Shown here piece after piece: positions 8,116 through 18,398 of a stretch of DNA of 64,000 nt. Origin of the DNA: Hymenobacter qilianensis. Its GTDB lineage: Bacteria > Bacteroidota > Bacteroidia > Cytophagales > Hymenobacteraceae. The stretch's first letter is position 1. Every line of letters begins with the position of its first letter. Position numbers and translations under genes: made by a program. The notes under the pieces were generated by a model. The model ran no database searches. It worked only from the letters and a program-made list of their open reading frames with translations, and was not told the DNA's origin. Where the stretch lies: assembly GCF_014489555.1 (NCBI RefSeq), contig NZ_CP060786.1, positions 1 to 64,000 of the forward strand. Direction: 5' to 3'.

Positions 8116-11100
8116 ATGATTGAGCGACTCATTTCCCTATCCCTGCGGAACCGCTACCTCGTGCTGCTGCTCGCCGCTGGGTTGTTCGTATGGGGGGCGT
8201 ACTCGGTGCGCGAAAGCAAAATCGACGCCATCCCCGACCTGTCCGAAAACCAGGTCATTGTCTTCACCGAATGGATGGGCCGCAGCCCCCAAATCATGGA
8301 GGACCAGGTGACCTACCCGCTGGTGACCAATATGCAGGGCCTGCCTAAGGTCAAGTCGGTGCGTGGCACGTCCATGTTCGGCATGAGCTTCGTGTTCCTG
8401 ATCTTCGAGGACGCCGCCGACATCTACTGGGCTCGTCAGCAGGTGCTCGAGCGCCTCAACTACGCCCAGCGCCTGCTGCCCGCCGGCGTCACGCCCACGC
8501 TGGGCCCCGACGGCACCGGCGTAGGCCACGTGCTCTGGTACACTTTGAAAGCGCCCGGCCTAGATTTGGGCGAGCAGCGCGCCCTGCAGGACTGGTACGT
8601 CAAGTTTGGCCTGCAAAACGTGCCCGGCGTGAGCGAGGTGGCCTCCTTCGGCGGCTTCCAGAAGCAGTACCAAGTCACGGTGGACCCCACTAAGATGACT
8701 TACTACGGCCTCACGTTGCCGCAGGTGCTGGCCGCCGTGCGCAGCAACAACAACGAGGCCGGGGGCCGCAAATTCGAGCAGGCGGGCGTGGGCTACATCA
8801 TTAAAACCACGGGCTACATCCAGGGTATGGCCACGCTGGAAAACGTGCCGGTTATTACCAAAGGCACGACGCCGGTGCGCATCAAGGACGTGGCCACGGT
8901 GCAGATGACGGGCGAGGCCCGCCTGGGCATTATGGACCTGAATGGCGAGGGCGAGGCCGTGGGCGGCATTGTGGTGATGCGCTACGGCGAAAACGCCGAC
9001 GCCATGATCACGCGGGTGAAGGCCAAGATGGAGCAAATCCGCGCCGGCCTGCCCCCGGCGTCTCGTTTCAGCTGGTGTACGACCGCAGCGGGCTTATTCA
9101 GGACTCGGTGGACTCCATCAAGCACACGCTCATTGAAGAGATGGTAGTGGTATCGCTGGTCGTGCTGCTGTTTCTGTTTCACTGGCGCAGCGCGCTGAGC
9201 ATCCTGATTCAGATTCCGATTACCATTGCCACGAGCTTCATTCTGCTCAACGCCTTCGACATCTCCTCCAACATCATGTCGCTCACCGGCATTGCCCTGG
9301 CCATCGGCGTCATCGTCGACAACGGCATCGTGATGACTGAAAACGCCTACCGCAACCTGGCCGAGTACCAGGCCGGGGAGGCGGCGAGCGGCCCCTCGGG
9401 CACCGACTCTCCGGCCCCTGGCCCCGCCTGCCCATCGCCTTCGGCCAGTGCCCCTTCCACCTCAACTCCGACCTAATATGGACAACACCAAACGACTCGA
9501 AATCATCGAGTCCTCCAGCAAGCAGGTGTCGCGGGGCATCTTCTTCTCCACCATCATCATCGTCACCTCCTTTTTTCCGGTGTTCCTGCTCACCGGGCAG
9601 GAGGGCAAGCTCTTTCACCCGCTGGCCTGGACCAAGAGCTTCATTCTGATTATCGACGCCATCCTGGCCGTGACGCTGGCCCCGGTGCTCATCTCCTTTT
9701 TTTTAAAGGGCAAGTTCAAAACCGAGGACCAAAACCCGCTCAACCGCTTCCTAGAGCGCATCTACTCGCCGATGCTCCACTGGGTGATGCGCTGGCGCAA
9801 AACCACGCTGGCCATCAACATCCTGGCTTTGCTGGTCAGTATCCCATTGGTGATGAGTCTGGGCACCGAGTTCATGCCCCCGCTCAACGAGGGCTCCATC
9901 CTGTTCATGCCCGTGGCCCAGCCCGACGTGTCGAACACGGAGATGAAGCGCATCCTGCAGGTGCAGGACAAAATCATCATGCAGGTCCCCGAGGTGCTCA
10001 GCGTGCTCGGCAAGGCGGGGCGGGCCAGTACGGCTACCGACAACTCGCCCATCAACATGATTGAAACCATCATCCTGCTCAAGCCCCGCGACCAGTGGCG
10101 CGAGGGCATGACCAAAGCGAAGCTCATTGAGGAGATGAACGGCAAGCTGCAGATTCCGGGCGTGGTCAACGGTTGGACCCAGCCCATCATCAACCGCATC
10201 AACATGCTGAGCACCGGCATCCGCACCGACGTGGGCGTGAAGGTGTACGGCCAGAACCTGAGCACCATCAACCAGGTGTCCAACCAAGTCAACGCTGCCC
10301 TCAAGGGCGTGCCCGGCGTGGAAGATTTGTACGTGGAGCCCGTGACGGGCGGCAAGTACCTGGAAATTGACATGAACCGCCCCGAGCTGGCCCGCTACGG
10401 CCTGACCGTGGACCAGGTAAACGAGGTGGTGGAGTCGGCCATCGGCGGGGCCCCCATCGCCAGCACCGTGGAGGGCCGGCGCCGCTTCGCCATCAACGTG
10501 CGCCTGGCCCAGGACTACCGCAACAGCCTGGCCGACCTCAAGCGCATCCCCATCCAAACGGCCAGCTTTGGGCCCGTGCCCTCTCGGCCGTGACCAGCAT
10601 CCGCTACACCGAGGGGCCGCCGATGATAAACTCGGAAAACGCCCAGCTGCGCGGGGCCGTGCTCTTCAACGTGCGGGGCCGCGATTTGGGCAGCACCGTG
10701 GACGACGCCATGCAGAAGCTGCAGAGCCTGGAGAAGCAGCTGCCTCAGGGCTACTACCTGGAGTGGAGCGGGCAGTACGAAAACCTGATTAGCTCGCAGC
10801 GCACGCTCAAGCTGATTCTGCCGCTGGTGCTCATCGTTATTTTCGGCGCGCTGTACTTCGCCTTTCACTCCGTGCGGGAGGCCTTTATGAGCCTCATCAC
10901 CATCCCCTTTGCCTTGATTGGCGGGGCCTACCTGGTGTATTTCTACGGCGTGAATTTGTCGGTAGCGGTGGCGGTGGGCTTCATTGCCCTGTTCGGGCTG
11001 GCGGTGGAAACGGGCGTCATCATGGTCATCTACCTCAACGACGCCATGCTGAAGCTGGTGGCGCTGAAGGGCAACTCGGCGGAGACCATCACCCAAGAGG

Positions 11101-11369
11101 ATTTGCAGGAGGCCGTGTTTCACGGCGCGGCCAAGCGCCTGCGGCCCAAGCTGATGACCGTTTCGGTGTCGCTCTTCGGCCTGGTGCCGGTGCTCTGGGC
11201 TTCGGGCACGGGCTCGGACGTGATGCTGCCCATCGTGCTGCCCATGATAGGCGGGGTGTTCACATCGGCCACCCACATTCTGCTCGTCACGCCGCTCATC
11301 TTCCTCTACACCAAGGAGTACGAGCTGCGCAAATTCGGAAAAATCGATGTGCTCGAAGTTTCGCATTAA
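8116..11369 (+). CDS. cusA: CusA-type Cu/Ag RND efflux pump, broken into four frames
   Basis: The span encodes a complete inner-membrane HME-RND pump of about 1,080 residues in four overlapping pieces (8116-, 9075-, 9448- and 10590-). Landmarks are the N-terminal helix MIERLISLSLRNRYLV, porter domains, and IALAIGVIVDNGIVMTENAYRNL, which matches the monovalent (Cu/Ag) HME4 group rather than the DFGxxVDGA form of divalent pumps. The last domain has VGFIALFGLAVETGVIM. Breaks lie at 9057-9058 (one G restores PPGVSFQLVYDRSG), in the low-complexity stretch 9370-9470, and at 10579-10581 (one C restores GPVPLSAVTSI). It would exchange protons for cytoplasmic or periplasmic Cu/Ag with the adjacent CusC and CusB. 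Base-call errors are more likely than decay. Confidence 0.85.
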
Positions 11370-11379
11370 TCGTCGCCCC

Positions 11380-12705
11380 ATGAACTACTGGCTTAATCTA
11401 TTACTGGTCGCCTCCCTGCTGGCGGCGGGCCCGCAGCTGGCCCACGGCCAAAAGATGAACAAGGACATGCACCTGGCGGCCCCTAGTGGCCCCGTGCTGC
11501 CGCTCGATTCGGTGCTGCAGCGTGTGGAGCGCCGCAACCCGGCCGTGCAGCAGTACGCCTACCAGGCCCAGGCCAAAGAAGCCGCGGCGGCCGGCTACAA
11601 CAGCTGGGAAGCGCCCAAGGTCAGCGCCGGCCTGTGGATGACGCCCTACAACCAACGCAAGGCCCGCGAGTTGAGCGGCATGGGCAGCGGCGGCGCCGGC
11701 AACAATCAGTTGCAGGGGCAGGCCATCCTATCGGTGGAGCAGATGATACCTAACCCGGCCAAGCAGCGGGCCCGGCGCGAGTACCTGAGTTCGCAGTCGG
11801 CCTCGGTGCTGGCCGACCGCCAGTTCCGGCTGGTGCAGCTGCGGGCCCAGGCCAAAACGCTGTACGTCGAGCAGGCCGTGCTCACCAAAAAACTGGCCGT
11901 GCTGGACGAAAACGAGGAGCTGCTGCGCTTCCTCATCAAGCTGGCCGAGGCGCGCTACCCCTACAACCAGGCCACGCTGCCGAGCATCTACGATGCCAAG
12001 GCCCGGCTGGAGATGCACCTCAACGACCACCGGCAGGCCGATGCCCTGGCCGCGCAAAACCTGATTATGCTCAACACGCTCATGAACCGGCCCCGCGCCG
12101 AGGCCTTTGCCGTGGACACCACGGTCTTGTCGGCAACCACGCTCACTACAGCCCCGGCCGACACGGCCGCGCTGGCTGGTCGCCGCAGCGACATCCGCAG
12201 CCTGGACCGGGCCCTGACGACGGTGCGCCTAAGCCAGAACCTGGAAGCCAGCCGCCGCCTGCCTGACTTCGGCGTGCAGTTCGACCACATGCCCTTCCTG
12301 GGCGCGGGGGCCAACCAGTTTACCTTGATGGGCTCCGTGAGCCTGCCGCTCGCGCCCTGGGCTTCGCGGGAGTACCGCGCCAACACCGCTGCCCTGGGCT
12401 TCGAAGCCCAGGCCCTGCGCAAGCAGCGCGAGGCCGTGCTCAACGAAGCCAGTGGCCGGCTGGCTGGCCTGCAAAACGACCTGACGCTGCGTGGCGAACA
12501 GACCCGGGCCTTCGAGCGCCGCATCCTGCCGGCCCTGCGCCGCAGCTACCAGGCCACCATGCTGGCCTACGAGCAGAACACCGGCCAGCTCTTTCAGGTG
12601 CTCGAAGCCTGGACCACGCTCAAGCGCACCCGGCTCGAATACCTCGACAACCTGCAACAACAACTCACCCAGCAAATCGCATATGAAAAAGAGCTGGAAC
12701 AATAG
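11380..12705 (+). CDS. cusC: TolC-family outer membrane efflux protein
   Basis: About 441 residues from ATG 11380, chosen because it begins a clear signal peptide (NYWLNLLLVASLLAAGPQLAHG); an earlier in-frame start at 11347 lies inside cusA. The mature part has the repeated long helices and heptad-like LRAQAKTLYVEQAVLTKKL typical of outer membrane factors, and VSLPLAPWASREYRA in the second half. It would form the outer membrane and periplasmic exit channel for the CusA pump. It starts 10 bp after cusA and overlaps cusB by 23 bp, so the order is A-C-B. The frame is intact. Confidence 0.85.
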   Translation: MNYWLNLLLVASLLAAGPQLAHGQKMNKDMHLAAPSGPVLPLDSVLQRVERRNPAVQQYAYQAQAKEAAAAGYNSWEAPKVSAGLWMTPYNQRKARELSGMGSGGAGNNQLQGQAILSVEQMIPNPAKQRARREYLSSQSASVLADRQFRLVQLRAQAKTLYVEQAVLTKKLAVLDENEELLRFLIKLAEARYPYNQATLPSIYDAKARLEMHLNDHRQADALAAQNLIMLNTLMNRPRAEAFAVDTTVLSATTLTTAPADTAALAGRRSDIRSLDRALTTVRLSQNLEASRRLPDFGVQFDHMPFLGAGANQFTLMGSVSLPLAPWASREYRANTAALGFEAQALRKQREAVLNEASGRLAGLQNDLTLRGEQTRAFERRILPALRRSYQATMLAYEQNTGQLFQVLEAWTTLKRTRLEYLDNLQQQLTQQIAYEKELEQ

Positions 12706-14126
12706 CCCCTGGCGGGCCCGGCTCGTGCTGATGGCCCTGCCGTTGGCTTTACTGCTGAGCGCCTGCCAGTCGGATAAAAAGCCTTCGGGAGCCACCAACT
12801 CCCCGGAGGCCAGCGTCGCTGACGCGCACAACCACGAAGCCGCCGGGGATTTATACACCTGCCCCATGCACCCGCAAATTATTCGGGATAAGCCCGGCAA
12901 GTGCCCCATCTGCGGCATGGACCTCGTGAAAAAGAGCAAGGGCGGCGGGGCGCAGGCCCAGCCCAGCGCCAGCCTGCAAAACCTGCTCAAGTCACCCGAC
13001 GCCACGGTGGTCTCTACCCAGGCCACGGTGTACCCGTCGACAGGCGCCCCCGACCTCTCACTCACCCTGACCGGCCGGGTGGAGTACGACACGCGCCGCA
13101 CCGAAGTCATCGCCGCCCGCTTCGGTGGGCGGGTAGAAAAGCTGCTCGTGCGCTACAACTATCAGCCTGTGATTAAAGGTCAGAAGCTGCTCGAAGTCTA
13201 CAGCCCCGAGCTGGTGACGGCCCAGCAGGAGCTGATTTTCATTCTCACCCAAGACGCTGAGAACCGGACCCTGCTGCGGGGCGCCCGCCAGAAGCTGCGC
13301 CTGCTGGGCTTGACCGACGCGCAAATCAATCGAACCATCGCCACCCGCAAGCCCACCTACAGCGTGGCCCTCTACAGCCCCTACTCCGGCTACGTGGTCG
13401 AGCAGTCCGCCCAGCCCGGGGCCGGCCTGCCGCCGCCCCCGACTCCAGAAGCCGGGGCATGAGCGGCGGCGGGGGTACCCCCATGGGGGCGGGGCCGCCG
13501 CCAGCGTCCCGGCGGCCGCAACCATGCCCGCCGAAGCCGGGCTCACGCTCACCGAAGGCGCGTACGTGACGACGGGCCAAGCCCTGTTTCGGGTGGTCAA
13601 CACCCAGCAGGTGTGGGGCGTGTTCGAGCCCCGCCCCGATGAGCTGGCGGCCCTGCAGGTGGGGCAAACCATCCGGGTGCTGCCCGAAAACAACCCGGCA
13701 CGGGCAGTGCAGGCGCGCATCGACCTCATCGAGCCCTTCTTCCGCGAAGGCGCCCGCACCGGGGCCGTGCGGGTGCACCTGAATAATGCCGACGAGCGGC
13801 TGCGCAGCGGCGCCCTGCTCACGGGCATCGTCCGCGTGCCGGTCGCGGGCGGGCTGTGGCTGCCCCGGGCCGCGGTGGTGGACCTGGGCAATCGCGAGGT
13901 GGCGTTTGTGCGCCGCAGCGGCGCCTTTCAAGCCGTGTTGGTGCAAACTGGCCGCCGCAGCGCCGAGCAGGTGCAAATCCTGCAAGGCGTAAGCGCGCAG
14001 GATGCCGTGGCCACCAACGCTCAATTTTTGGTGGACAGCGAAGGGTTTGTGCAAACGCCTCAAACCACGACGGCCGCTCAGCCTGCCGCCTCCACCCCAG
14101 CCAAAACCGACTACCGCGATGAATAA
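12683..14126 (+). CDS. cusB: CusB-like periplasmic adaptor with one heavy-metal-binding domain, frame broken
   Basis: ATG 12683 begins a lipoprotein signal with lipobox LLSAC. A heavy-metal-binding domain follows (YTCPMHPQI...GKCPICGMDLV, residues about 54-80), then the barrel-sandwich and hairpin of a membrane fusion protein. The frame stops at 13460-13462 and resumes in another frame to 14126. Adding one G at 13454-13457 and one at 13491-13494 reads EAGGMSGGGGTPMGAGAA through into MPAEAGLTLTEG without a break. The protein would link CusA to CusC and collect Cu+ through the Met/Cys-rich domain. The gene overlaps cusC upstream and the second cusB downstream (8 bp), so the operon is tightly coupled. 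Confidence 0.8.
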
Positions 14127-15571
14127 GCCCCTTTACCTGCCCGCCCGCTGGACTCAGGGCCGCTTGCTGGCCTGCGCGCTGCTGGCTGGCCTGCTGACCT
14201 TGGGGTCGGTGCCTGCCAGCAAGCCCCGCCCGAGGACGCCCATGCCCACGACGGCGCCAGCACCTACTTCACCTGCCCCATGCACCCGCAGATTGTGCGC
14301 GCCGAGCCCGGCAAGTGCCCCGTCTGCTCCATGGACCTGGTAAAAGCCACCAAACAGGGGGGGCGGCTACACCCGCTACGGCCGTCGCGCCGGCAGCCGC
14401 GCTGACGCACTACACGTGCCCGATGCACCCACAGATTAGCCGGAAGCAGCCCGGCAAATGCCCCATTTGCGGCATGGACCTCGTGAAAGCGGCCAAAGCT
14501 GCGCCGGCCACGGCTGGCGGGCCAGCCGCCGCGCCGGAAGTACTGCTGAGCGCGCAACAGCGGCAGCTGGCGGGCATCCGCGTGGCTGCGCTGGGGGGTG
14601 CCGCTAGCACCGCCAGTAGCGCCGCGGGCACTACCGTGCTCACGGGCACCATCACGGCCAACGCCAACCAGACCCGCACGGTGAGCAGCCGGGTAGCCGG
14701 GCGCGTGGAGCGCCTGTTCGTGCGCCAGACCGGCGCGACCATCCGCGCGGGGGCCCCGCTGGTATCCATTTACAGCGAGCAGCTGCAGGCCCTGCAGCAG
14801 GAATACGTGCTGAGCTTGGCCCAGCAGCGGGCCATGGGCACGAGTGGTAACCAGTATGGCCGCCTGGTGGCCAGCGCCCGCCAGAAGCTGCGGCTGCTAG
14901 GGATGAGTGAGGGGCAACTGCGCACCCTGGCCGCCACGGGCCGGCCGACATCGTCGCTGACCTTTTACAGCCCGCAGGCGGGCTTGGTGCAGGCCGTGGG
15001 CGTGACGGAAGGGCAGTACGTGGGCGAGGGCACTTTACTGGTATCGCTCACCAACCTTTCCTTGGTCTGGGTGGAAGCCCAGCTTTACCCCGAAGAAGTG
15101 GCCGGCGTCGAGATGGGCCAGTCCGTGCAGGTACAGGTCGCTGGTCTGCCCGATGCCTACTCCGGCCGGGTGGTCTTTCTGAGCCCCGAGCGGGAGGCCA
15201 ACAGCAAGGTGACGCTGCTGCGCGTGCAGCTGGCCAACGCCGGCGGACGGCTGCAGCCGGGCATGCAGGCCAACGTGCGCCTGCCCAGTCGGGGCCCCAC
15301 CGCAACGGTCCAATCTCTGACCCTACCCCAGGACGCGGTGCTGCGCGACAGCCGCGGCAGCTACGTCTGGGAGCAGGTGGGCACGGCCGGCCGCTTCCGC
15401 CGCCTCAAGGTTACTACGGGCGCCGAAACCGACGAGACCGTGGCCATTACCGGCGGCGTACCCGCGGGCGCGCTAGTCGTGGTCGGCGGGGCTTACCTGC
15501 TGGAAAGCGAGTACGCCTTGTACCAGGGTACCGACCCCATGGCTGGCATGGACCCCAGCATCAAAATGTAG
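14119..15571 (+). CDS. second CusB-like adaptor with two heavy-metal-binding domains, frame broken
   Basis: A paralogue of the preceding gene. Starting at ATG 14119, adding one G at 14202-14205 creates a lipobox (TLGVGACQQ), and one G at 14357-14363 joins the two N-terminal metal-binding domains: YFTCPMHPQIVR...CPVCSMDLVK, then HYTCPMHPQISR...CPICGMDLVK. The main frame from 14315 continues through the lipoyl/hairpin, beta-barrel and membrane-proximal domains (LTGTITANANQTRTVSSRV; ALVVVGGAYLLESEYALYQG) to 15571. As written, only the larger 3' frame is intact. Two adaptors with different numbers of metal-binding domains in one operon may form alternative or mixed complexes with CusA; that is inference. 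Confidence 0.75.
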
Positions 15572-15591
15572 TCAGCGGCTCGATGCAGGTC

Positions 15592-16191
15592 TTAGCGCAG
15601 CACCAGCGTGTAAGCTTTGGTCTCATAGAGTATCCAGCCGCCTAGGGCCATGAGAAAGAACGGCAGGATGACGTGGCCGTACCGGGTCAACAGCCGGGAT
15701 AGCCCGGGGTATTGAACCAGATAATAGCTCACCAGGCACCACACGCCCACCATCGCGGCAAATACCCCGCAGTACAAGCCAACGACCACGGCCGGCAACG
15801 TCGCAAACAAGGGGACATACACGCTAACGTTATCGGCCCCGTTGGCAATCGTAATCGCCGCCACTTGCAGCACGGTGGAACCCGTACTCACCGCCTGCGG
15901 CGCCACCTCCACTACCGAGTTGTCCCGCAGGCGCCAGGCCGCACGTAAACCGATTAAAATGGGCACTAAACCCAACCAGCCTATCCATTGCGGCTGACCA
16001 AACTTTCCCAGCACCAGCCCTACAAGGCTTATCCCCACCAAAAAAGCGACGCCCAGAAACTGGCCGATTACGACCGAGCGAGCTGGATAGCGGGGGTTGC
16101 TGAAAAACAAACCCAGCAAGAGCAAGTCGTCGACGTTGGTAACGGCGAAGGTCAGCAGGGCTAAGCCGAGGTGGCCTACGAGTCCATCCAT
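15592..16191 (-). CDS. cadD: CadD-family cadmium resistance transporter
   Basis: 199 residues with five or six membrane segments and the family signature LLTFAVTNVDDLLLLGLFF near the N-terminus. A second Asn-Gly-Ala-Asp motif occurs in AAITIANGADNVSVYVPLF. Members export or sequester Cd2+; some act on other cations. It is last in a leftward operon after the ArsR-MerT-MerP fusion and the GDCCVxC protein, 46 bp behind the latter, and converges on the second cusB with only 20 bp between the stops. Substrate is inferred from the family and neighbours. Confidence 0.8.
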   Translation of the reverse strand: MDGLVGHLGLALLTFAVTNVDDLLLLGLFFSNPRYPARSVVIGQFLGVAFLVGISLVGLVLGKFGQPQWIGWLGLVPILIGLRAAWRLRDNSVVEVAPQAVSTGSTVLQVAAITIANGADNVSVYVPLFATLPAVVVGLYCGVFAAMVGVWCLVSYYLVQYPGLSRLLTRYGHVILPFFLMALGGWILYETKAYTLVLR

Positions 16192-16237
16192 GGCATTTAA
16201 TTACCCATCAGAGAGCACAATGAAGGGGCGGGGGAGA

Positions 16238-16486
16238 TTAGCAGCAGCCGCAGGCCCCTTTGCCCTGCTGCTGAATGGGCGGGCAGGGCACCGTGCCGTA
16301 GGAACAGAAAACGCAGCAGTCGCCGGCCAGGGGCTTGAGCACGGTGTGGCAGGCGGTGCATTCGTAAAACCACTGGCAGGCATCAGTGGGCATCTGCTCG
16401 GCTTGGACGTGCTGGCACACCGGGCAGGTGAGCACCGAGGTCAGCGTGACGGATGGCGTAGCAGTGGCGGACCTCAAGGGAATCAT
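16238..16486 (-). CDS. GDCCVxC-domain small metal-binding protein
   Basis: 82 residues. LTCPVCQH and YECTACHTVL form a zinc-ribbon-like pair of CxxC motifs, followed by GDCCVFCSYGTVPCPPIQ, the defining motif of the GDCCVxC family, and a GACGCC tail. The family is found with mercury and arsenic transport genes in Bacteroidota and Proteobacteria. A role in cytoplasmic metal handling is likely but unproven. It starts 12 bp after the stop of the ArsR-MerT-MerP fusion, in the same operon. Confidence 0.75.
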   Translation of the reverse strand: MIPLRSATATPSVTLTSVLTCPVCQHVQAEQMPTDACQWFYECTACHTVLKPLAGDCCVFCSYGTVPCPPIQQQGKGACGCC

Positions 16487-16497
16487 GGCCGGGACGA

Positions 16498-17496
16498 TTA
16501 GCGGGAAGGGGTGGGATTTAGCACCGAATAGCCGGTGCCGTTGATGGCTTTCTCTACCTGGGCAGCAGGCGTCACTTTTGGGTTAAAGCGTACCTGGGCG
16601 GTGCCCTGGTCATAGGACACCTGCACGCTCAGCACACCCGGCAGTTGCTGCACATCATGCTCGACGTGGCGGGCACAGGCCTCGCACGTCATGCCCCCAA
16701 TGCGATAGGAACTCGTTTGCCATACTAAAGTTGAGCTGGTAGCTGCCACCGGTTTGGGTGCCTCCGACCGGTAGAAACGGGCACTGTAATAGGGAAAAGT
16801 GAGCAGCAGCCCGGCCAGCATGGTCACACTCGCCAGAAATCCGCGCGACTGCATCAGGGAGGGTTTGCCCGGCACCGGGCAGCCACAGTCGTCGGCCTTG
16901 GCCACTAGGGGCCGCAATTGCTGATACCAGGCAAAGCCCAGCACCCCTACGGTCAGGGCCACCAGAAAAGGACGTAGGGGCTCCAGCCAGGAAAACGTAG
17001 TGGCTACGCCGCTCAGGCCCCCGACGATGGCTAGCAGGGGCGTGATGCAGCAAAGGGAGGCTGCCAAGGCGGCCAGCAGGCCCGCCCCGACCAGAGGCTT
17101 GGCGGGGAGGAAGGTGTGGGGTTCATGGGGCGGGATAGTTTCAGCAAGAGAGGATGCGGCCAGCAGCGATTGCACCAGGGGCAGCTGCGCGGGGGTCAGC
17201 GAATAAAACACGGTTTGGCCCACTTTGCGGGCCTGAATCACGCCCCCGTCCTTGAGCTTGCGCAGGTGCTGGGAGATGGCCGACACGTTCATCTGCAGCA
17301 CGTCGGCCAAGTCGCACACGCACAGCTGCTGCTCCTGGGCCAGCAGAAACAGCATCTTCAGGCGCACTTCGTTGCCGGCCAAACTCAGCACCGTGGCCAG
17401 CGCGGCCAGCTCTGGCGCCACGGCTGACAGGCGCTGCTGGCACTGTTCAATGTGGGCGGTGTCGGCAAACACCCGGATGCAGGAAGAAGCAGTCAT
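16498..17496 (-). CDS. fusion of ArsR-type regulator, MerT transporter and MerP-like HMA domain
   Basis: One intact 332-residue frame holds three normally separate units. Residues about 1-110 are an ArsR/SmtB winged helix (NEVRLKMLFLLAQEQQLCVCDLADVL, then MNVSAISQHLRKLKDGGVI), with CVCDL as the classic metal-sensing helix. Residues about 130-245 are MerT-like: SLCCITPLLAIVGGLSG, further membrane segments and a Cys pair (DDCGC). Residues about 260-330 are an HMA domain with GGMTCEACARHVE. MerT-MerP fusions are common in Bacteroidota; joining the repressor to them is not. The promoter at 17511-17549 carries an inverted repeat that the regulator could bind. Mercury import and self-regulation are inferred; merA is not seen nearby. 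Confidence 0.8.
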   Translation of the reverse strand: MTASSCIRVFADTAHIEQCQQRLSAVAPELAALATVLSLAGNEVRLKMLFLLAQEQQLCVCDLADVLQMNVSAISQHLRKLKDGGVIQARKVGQTVFYSLTPAQLPLVQSLLAASSLAETIPPHEPHTFLPAKPLVGAGLLAALAASLCCITPLLAIVGGLSGVATTFSWLEPLRPFLVALTVGVLGFAWYQQLRPLVAKADDCGCPVPGKPSLMQSRGFLASVTMLAGLLLTFPYYSARFYRSEAPKPVAATSSTLVWQTSSYRIGGMTCEACARHVEHDVQQLPGVLSVQVSYDQGTAQVRFNPKVTPAAQVEKAINGTGYSVLNPTPSR

Positions 17497-17510
17497 AACT
17501 AATATTTATA

Positions 17511-17549
17511 CAAAGGTAGTGTTTTCGTATTTAAGCAAACGCTAAAATA
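17511..17549 (-). promoter_or_regulatory. promoter and ArsR-type operator candidate for the mer-like operon
   Basis: On the minus strand a perfect -7 box TACCTTTG (17511-17518) follows a TTTG -33 element (17536-17539) with a 17-bp spacer, matching the Bacteroidota sigma-A promoter pattern. Overlapping the -33 is an imperfect inverted repeat, TATTTAAGC-AAAC-GCTAAAATA (17528-17549), with 8 of 9 positions paired. It is a plausible binding site for the ArsR domain encoded just downstream. Confidence 0.6.
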
Positions 17550-17588
17550 GTAAATCGATACCTTGCGTAATCATTAGCTTCTCCTTCT

Positions 17589-17921
17589 ATGATTTCCATC
17601 TTCAAAGCCCTGGGGCTGTTTGTGCTGGCGGGCCTGTTTGAAATCGGCGGTGGCTACCTAGTGTGGCAATGGCTGCGCTCAGGTAAGTCCCTATGGTGGG
17701 GCGTGGTAGGAGCCATTCTCCTCGTGCTCTACGGCATCGTGGCCACCTGGCAACTCACGTCGTTCGGCAAAACGTACGCGGTTTACGGTGCCATTTTCGT
17801 CGTCATGTCCATCGCCTGGGCCTGGTATTTCGACGGTTTTAAGCCCGACCGACTCGACCTGATTGGCGGGCTCATCGTCCTGGCCGGCGTGGGCGTCATC
17901 CTGTACTGGCCCCGTAGCTAA
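17589..17921 (+). CDS. YnfA/UPF0060 family membrane protein
   Basis: 110 residues with four membrane segments and the family core GLFEIGGGYLVWQWLR, FGKTYAVYGAIFVVMSI and RLDLIGGLIVLAGVGVILYWPR. The fold is related to small multidrug resistance (EmrE-like) transporters, and the family is often found in metal resistance islands. Transport substrate is not known. It is divergent from the ArsR-MerT-MerP gene, with 92 bp between starts, so the two probably share a control region. The frame is intact and the length is normal. Confidence 0.85.
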   Translation: MISIFKALGLFVLAGLFEIGGGYLVWQWLRSGKSLWWGVVGAILLVLYGIVATWQLTSFGKTYAVYGAIFVVMSIAWAWYFDGFKPDRLDLIGGLIVLAGVGVILYWPRS

Positions 17922-18398
17922 TTCCTGGCTCAGACGAAGAGCGGAGGGTAGCGGAAGCGACCCAAGCGTAATCGCTGTCGGAACCGCTGTCGCCTCGATT
18001 TACACAGCCTGGGTGAGGGACAGGTAGACCCATCCTACTTCGCTGACCTTATGGTACATCTGCGCCGTCTTACAAGCCTTCCCGCTCGTTGTCTTCCGAG
18101 CCGGCGGTTTCCTTTTTGTTCAACAACCCCCTTTGTGCGCCCGCCCAAGCCGGGCGCGTGGTCGCCAGCCACCCGCCCGGCCCGGCGCTACCACAACCGC
18201 GACTCGGGAACAGTACCGCTGGCCGCAGCAGGGATGGCCTTGGTTAAAAGTTTGGTACAAGGGCTAAACGGGTGGGTTGGCCGGGGCTGGCTTTCGGTGC
18301 GCGTGAATGACGACCTTACGATGGCATAAGTACTTGTAGAGGGTAAGCTTCGTATTGTGAGACAGCTCATCTTATGACGAGTGCATAGAAGGCAGCAG
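17922..18398. other. intergenic stretch, no gene supported
   Basis: About 475 bp with an open frame at 18051-18329 whose product is Arg/Pro-rich and unlike any family I recognise. Another short frame ends TREQYRWPQQGWPWLKVWYKG, stopping at 18265-18267, and could be the tail of a decayed gene. Neither has a convincing start or neighbour. The GC content drops after 18340, marking the border to the AT-richer genes that follow. Confidence 0.35.

Noticed and set aside
9751..10557. 268-codon open frame on the minus strand inside cusA
   Set aside because: His- and Val-rich antisense shadow of a clearly conserved RND sequence.
8116..15571. cus operon as a degraded pseudogene cluster
   Set aside because: Each break is restored by one or two bases in short runs and yields exact family motifs, with no premature stops of other kinds or large deletions; base-call error explains it better.
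18051..18329. 92-codon plus-strand frame downstream of the YnfA gene
   Set aside because: Arg/Pro/Ser-rich composition, no motif, no credible ribosome site and no neighbour to couple with.
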